A stretch of DNA of 8,329 nt from Pseudomonadota bacterium (lineage in GTDB: Bacteria; Pseudomonadota; Alphaproteobacteria; Rhodospirillales; Casp-alpha2), in assembly GCA_022563215.1 (NCBI GenBank), contig JADFNT010000060.1:1-8329 (forward strand), read 5' to 3'. How positions within the stretch are numbered: the stretch's first letter is position 1; each line of letters starts with the position of its first letter. Positions 5,240 through 8,329 of the stretch are shown here, in pieces. The position numbers and the translations under genes were made by a program. The notes below the pieces were generated by a model, which was not told the DNA's origin, ran no database searches, and was given only the letters and a program-made list of their open reading frames with translations.

Positions 5240-8200
5240 TCAGAACGATTTTTCAAAGTAAGCCTGCAAAGGCGCCACTTCAAGGCTGCCCTGGGCCATC
5301 GCCTCGATGGCGAGCAGCGCCGCCTGGGCGCCGGCCATGGTGGTGTAGTGCGGGATGTTGTGGACCAGGGCCGAGCGCCGGATGGAGTACGAGTCGGCGA
5401 TGGCCTGGGCGCCCTCGGTGGTGTTGATGACCAGTTGCACGCCGCCCCCGGTGATGGCGTCGACGCAGTGCGGCGCGCCGTCGAGCACCTTGTTGACCCG
5501 CTTGACCTCCAGCCCCTTGGCGGCCAGGAAGGCCTGGGTGCCGCCGGTGGCCAGCAGGTCGAAGCCGAGCCCGGAAAGCCCCTTGGCTACCGCCGCCGCC
5601 GCGTCCTTGTCCTTGTCCTTGACCGAGATGAAGACCGTGCCCGCCATCGGCAACCCGTTGCCGGCGCCCAACTGCGACTTGGCGAAGGCGCGCCCGAAAT
5701 CGGCGTCGATGCCCATGACCTCGCCGGTGGACTTCATTTCCGGGCCGAGGATGATATCGACGCCGGGGAAGCGGGCGAACGGGAACACCGCCTCCTTGAC
5801 CGCCACGTGGCCGTTTTGGACCGCAGCTTTTGGCAGGCCGAAGGACTTTAACGTCTCGCCGGCCATCACCCGGGCCGCGATCTTGGCCACCGGCACGCCG
5901 GTCGCCTTGGCGACGAAAGGCACGGTGCGGCTGGCCCTGGGGTTGACCTCGAGGATATAGATATCGTCGCCCTGGATCGCGTACTGCACGTTCATCAGCC
6001 CGACGACGCCCAAGGCGCCTGCCAGGATCGCCGTCTGGCGCTCCATTTCGGCGATCACGTCGGCGGCGAGGGAATAAGGCGGCAGCGAACAGGCGGAATC
6101 GCCGGAATGGATGCCGGCTTCCTCGATGTGCTGCATGATGCCGGCGACGTAGATGTCCTTGCCGTCGGCGATGGCGTCGACGTCGACCTCGATGGCGTCC
6201 TGCAAATACGAATCCAGCAACACCGGGCTGTCGCCGGAAGCCCGCACCGCCTCGGTCATGTAGCGCTTGAGCGCGCTCAGGTCGTGGACGATTTCCATGG
6301 CCCGGCCGCCGAGGACGTAGGACGGCCGGATGACCAGGGGATAGCCGATGGCGTCGGCGACCTTCTCGGCCTCCGCCTGGGAACGGGCGAGGCCGTTATG
6401 GGGCTGCTTTAGCCTTAAGTCCTTGAGCAGCACCTGGAAGCGCTCCCGGTCCTCGGCCAGGTCGATGGCGTCCGGCGAGGTGCCGAGGATGGGGATGCCC
6501 GCGGCCTCGAGCGCGCGGCTGAGCTTCAGCGGCGTTTGGCCGCCCAACTGCACGATGACGCCGCGGAAATCGCCGTTGGACTGCTCGACCCGGATCAGCT
6601 CGATCACGTCCTCGGCGCACAAGGGCTCGAAATAAAGCCTATCGGAAGTGTCGTAGTCGGTGGACACGGTTTCCGGGTTGCAGTTGACCATGATCGCCTC
6701 CAGCCCCATCTCCTTCAGGGCATAGGCGGCATGGACGCAGCAGTAATCGAACTCGATGCCCTGGCCGATGCGGTTCGGGCCGCCGCCGAGGATCACCACC
6801 TTGGGCCTGTCGGACGGCTCGGCCTCGCATTCCGGTTCACCCAGTCCGTCGCCTTCGTAGGCCGAATACATGTAGGACGTCTGCGACGGGAACTCGGCGG
6901 CGCAGGTGTCGACGCGCTTGTACACCGGCCTGACGGACAATTCCTGGCGCTTGGCGGCGACGGTGGACGCAGACACCCCGGCCAGTTCGCCGAGCCTGTC
7001 GTCGGAAAAGCCCAGCATCTTCAGCCCCAGCAGCCCGGCGGCGTCATCGGGAAGGCCGTTTTCAATCACCCCGGCCTCGGCGGCGACGAGCATTTCGATC
7101 TGTTCCAGGAACCAGGGGTCGTAGCGGCTGGCTCTTTGAATATCTCCCCGCGCGAGCCCGGCCCGGAACGCCTGGGCGATGACCAGCACCCGGTCGGGCC
7201 GGGGCTGGGCCAGGGCCTTCAGCATTCCCTTCTTGCCGCCCTCGATTTCGACCTCGTTGAGGCCCGTGAGCCCGGTTTCCATCGACCGCAAGCCCTTTTG
7301 CAAAGACTCAGGCCACGTGCGGCCGATGGCCATGGCCTCGCCGACGGATTTCATCGAGCTGGTCAGCAGCGCCTCGGTGCCGGGGAACTTCTCGAAGGTG
7401 AAGCGGGGAATCTTGGTGACCACGTAGTCGATGGTCGGCTCGAAGGAGGCCGGGGTGACGCCGGTGATGTCGTTCATCAGTTCGTCGAGGGTATAGCCGA
7501 TGGCGAGCTTCGCCGCCACACGGGCAATGGGAAAGCCGGTCGCCTTGGATGCCAGGGCCGAGGATCGGCTGACTCTCGGATTCATCTCGATAATCAGCAA
7601 TTTTCCGGTTTCCGGGTTGACGGCGAACTGGACGTTGGAGCCGCCGGTATCGACGCCGATCTCGCGCAGCACCGCGATCGAGGCGTTGCGCATGATCTGG
7701 TATTCCTTGTCGGTCAGGGTCAGCGCCGGGGCCACGGTGATCGAATCGCCCGTGTGCACGCCCATGGGATCGACGTTTTCGATGGAGCACACGATGATGC
7801 AGTTATCGGCGTGGTCGCGGACCACCTCCATCTCGAACTCCTTCCACCCCTGTACCGATTCCTCGACCAGCACCTGGCCGACCGGCGACGCATCGAGGCC
7901 GGTCTCGACGAACTTCTCGAACTCCTCTTCCGTCGCCGCGATGCCGCCGCCGATGCCGCCGAGGGTAAACGACGGGCGGATGATCAGCGGCAGGCCGATG
8001 GCGTCGAGCGCCGCCCTCGCTTCTTCCGGTGAGGTAGCGAGGCGGCTTCTCGGGCATTCGAGGCCGATCTTCTCCATGGCGTCGCGGAATTGCAGCCGGT
8101 CCTCGGCCTTGGCGATGACGTCGGCCTTGGCGCCGATCATCTCGACCCCGTATTTCTCCAGGATCCCCTTCTCCGCCAGCTCGATGCCGGCGTTGAGCCC

Positions 8201-8329
8201 GGTCTGCCCGCCCATGGTCGGCAGCAGGGCGTCGGGCCTTTCCTTGGCGATGATGAGCTCCAGCATGTCGAGGGTGATCGGCTCGATATAGGTGGCGTCG
8301 GCCATCGACGGGTCGGTCATGATGGTCGC
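5240..8329 (-). CDS. carB: Carbamoyl-phosphate synthase large subunit (5' end outside window)
   Basis: CarB, with the glutaminase CarA, makes carbamoyl phosphate from bicarbonate, ammonia and two ATP for pyrimidines and arginine. The window holds 1029 codons. The visible start [11 protein letters not shown] is internal: A-T-I precedes it up to the edge, matching the conserved N-P-A-T-I-M-T-D-P, so roughly the first 50 residues are missing. Counting from that Met: the first ATP-grasp unit has MGGQTGLN (36-43), [14 protein letters not shown] (113-126) and [15 protein letters not shown] (245-259); the oligomerisation region is about 350-500; the second synthetase half starts with [14 protein letters not shown] (508-521) and has [10 protein letters not shown] (663-672) and [15 protein letters not shown] (791-805). 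The MGS-type allosteric domain runs from about 893 to the end with LLATGGTQ (922-929) and [15 protein letters not shown]. No frameshift is seen. carA would be expected further right or elsewhere. Confidence 0.99.
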   Translation of the reverse strand, partial: ATIMTDPSMADATYIEPITLDMLELIIAKERPDALLPTMGGQTGLNAGIELAEKGILEKYGVEMIGAKADVIAKAEDRLQFRDAMEKIGLECPRSRLATSPEEARAALDAIGLPLIIRPSFTLGGIGGGIAATEEEFEKFVETGLDASPVGQVLVEESVQGWKEFEMEVVRDHADNCIIVCSIENVDPMGVHTGDSITVAPALTLTDKEYQIMRNASIAVLREIGVDTGGSNVQFAVNPETGKLLIIEMNPRVSRSSALASKATGFPIARVAAKLAIGYTLDELMNDITGVTPASFEPTIDYVVTKIPRFTFEKFPGTEALLTSSMKSVGEAMAIGRTWPESLQKGLRSMETGLTGLNEVEIEGGKKGMLKALAQPRPDRVLVIAQAFRAGLARGDIQRASRYDPWFLEQIEMLVAAEAGVIENGLPDDAAGLLGLKMLGFSDDRLGELAGVSASTVAAKRQELSVRPVYKRVDTCAAEFPSQTSYMYSAYEGDGLGEPECEAEPSDRPKVVILGGGPNRIGQGIEFDYCCVHAAYALKEMGLEAIMVNCNPETVSTDYDTSDRLYFEPLCAEDVIELIRVEQSNGDFRGVIVQLGGQTPLKLSRALEAAGIPILGTSPDAIDLAEDRERFQVLLKDLRLKQPHNGLARSQAEAEKVADAIGYPLVIRPSYVLGGRAMEIVHDLSALKRYMTEAVRASGDSPVLLDSYLQDAIEVDVDAIADGKDIYVAGIMQHIEEAGIHSGDSACSLPPYSLAADVIAEMERQTAILAGALGVVGLMNVQYAIQGDDIYILEVNPRASRTVPFVAKATGVPVAKIAARVMAGETLKSFGLPKAAVQNGHVAVKEAVFPFARFPGVDIILGPEMKSTGEVMGIDADFGRAFAKSQLGAGNGLPMAGTVFISVKDKDKDAAAAVAKGLSGLGFDLLATGGTQAFLAAKGLEVKRVNKVLDGAPHCVDAITGGGVQLVINTTEGAQAIADSYSIRRSALVHNIPHYTTMAGAQAALLAIEAMAQGSLEVAPLQAYFEKSF

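Noticed and set aside
6536..8032. 498-codon plus-strand open frame antisense to carB
   Set aside because: CarB in the opposite strand is intact and conserved; the antisense frame is stop-poor because of high GC, its product is low-complexity-like, and it has no recognisable domain.

Overview
The window comes from a GC-rich bacterial chromosome, most likely an alphaproteobacterium in or near the Rhodospirillales. This rests on the style of CarB, GreA, Lrp and TrxB, on the trxB-lysR pairing and on the high GC; it was not checked by any search. Seven protein genes read leftward (minus strand) and one reads rightward. From right to left: carB (cut by the right edge), greA, a lower-GC HNH-type zinc-finger gene, a 78-residue orphan gene, a gene for a small secreted HExxH protein, the rightward Lrp/AsnC regulator, trxB, and a LysR regulator cut by the left edge.

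Right part (4740-8329): carB and greA are 29 bp apart and probably co-transcribed. CarB makes carbamoyl phosphate for pyrimidine and arginine synthesis. GreA rescues backtracked RNA polymerase.

Left part (1-2139): an Lrp/AsnC regulator is divergent from trxB, and trxB is followed after 10 bp by a LysR regulator gene. The Lrp/trxB spacer (1362-1626) carries a large imperfect inverted repeat ending in a T-run and an AT-rich stretch in front of lrp.

Middle part (2140-4739): this looks like accessory DNA between two core blocks, and it holds the most unusual structure. A module of about 245 bp is present twice in the same orientation (2941-3182 and 3478-3732). Read leftward, each copy starts with a boxA-like TGCTCTTTGACA inside a 56-bp block identical between copies. 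It then has an array of diverged 10-bp repeats, then a 22-bp identical palindrome-like block, and ends in a TATACT -10-like hexamer 6 bp before the ATG of a small gene. Copy B also has a near-consensus promoter (TTGACA, 17 bp, TATATT) about 30 bp upstream of its boxA; copy A has TATAAT at almost the same distance. The two genes fed by the modules, the secreted HExxH protein and the 78-residue protein, are unrelated. The module therefore looks like a portable promoter/leader that includes the start codon, or a repeat family. I know of no described element with this layout, but I could not search.

No tRNA, rRNA, transposase or CRISPR array was recognised.
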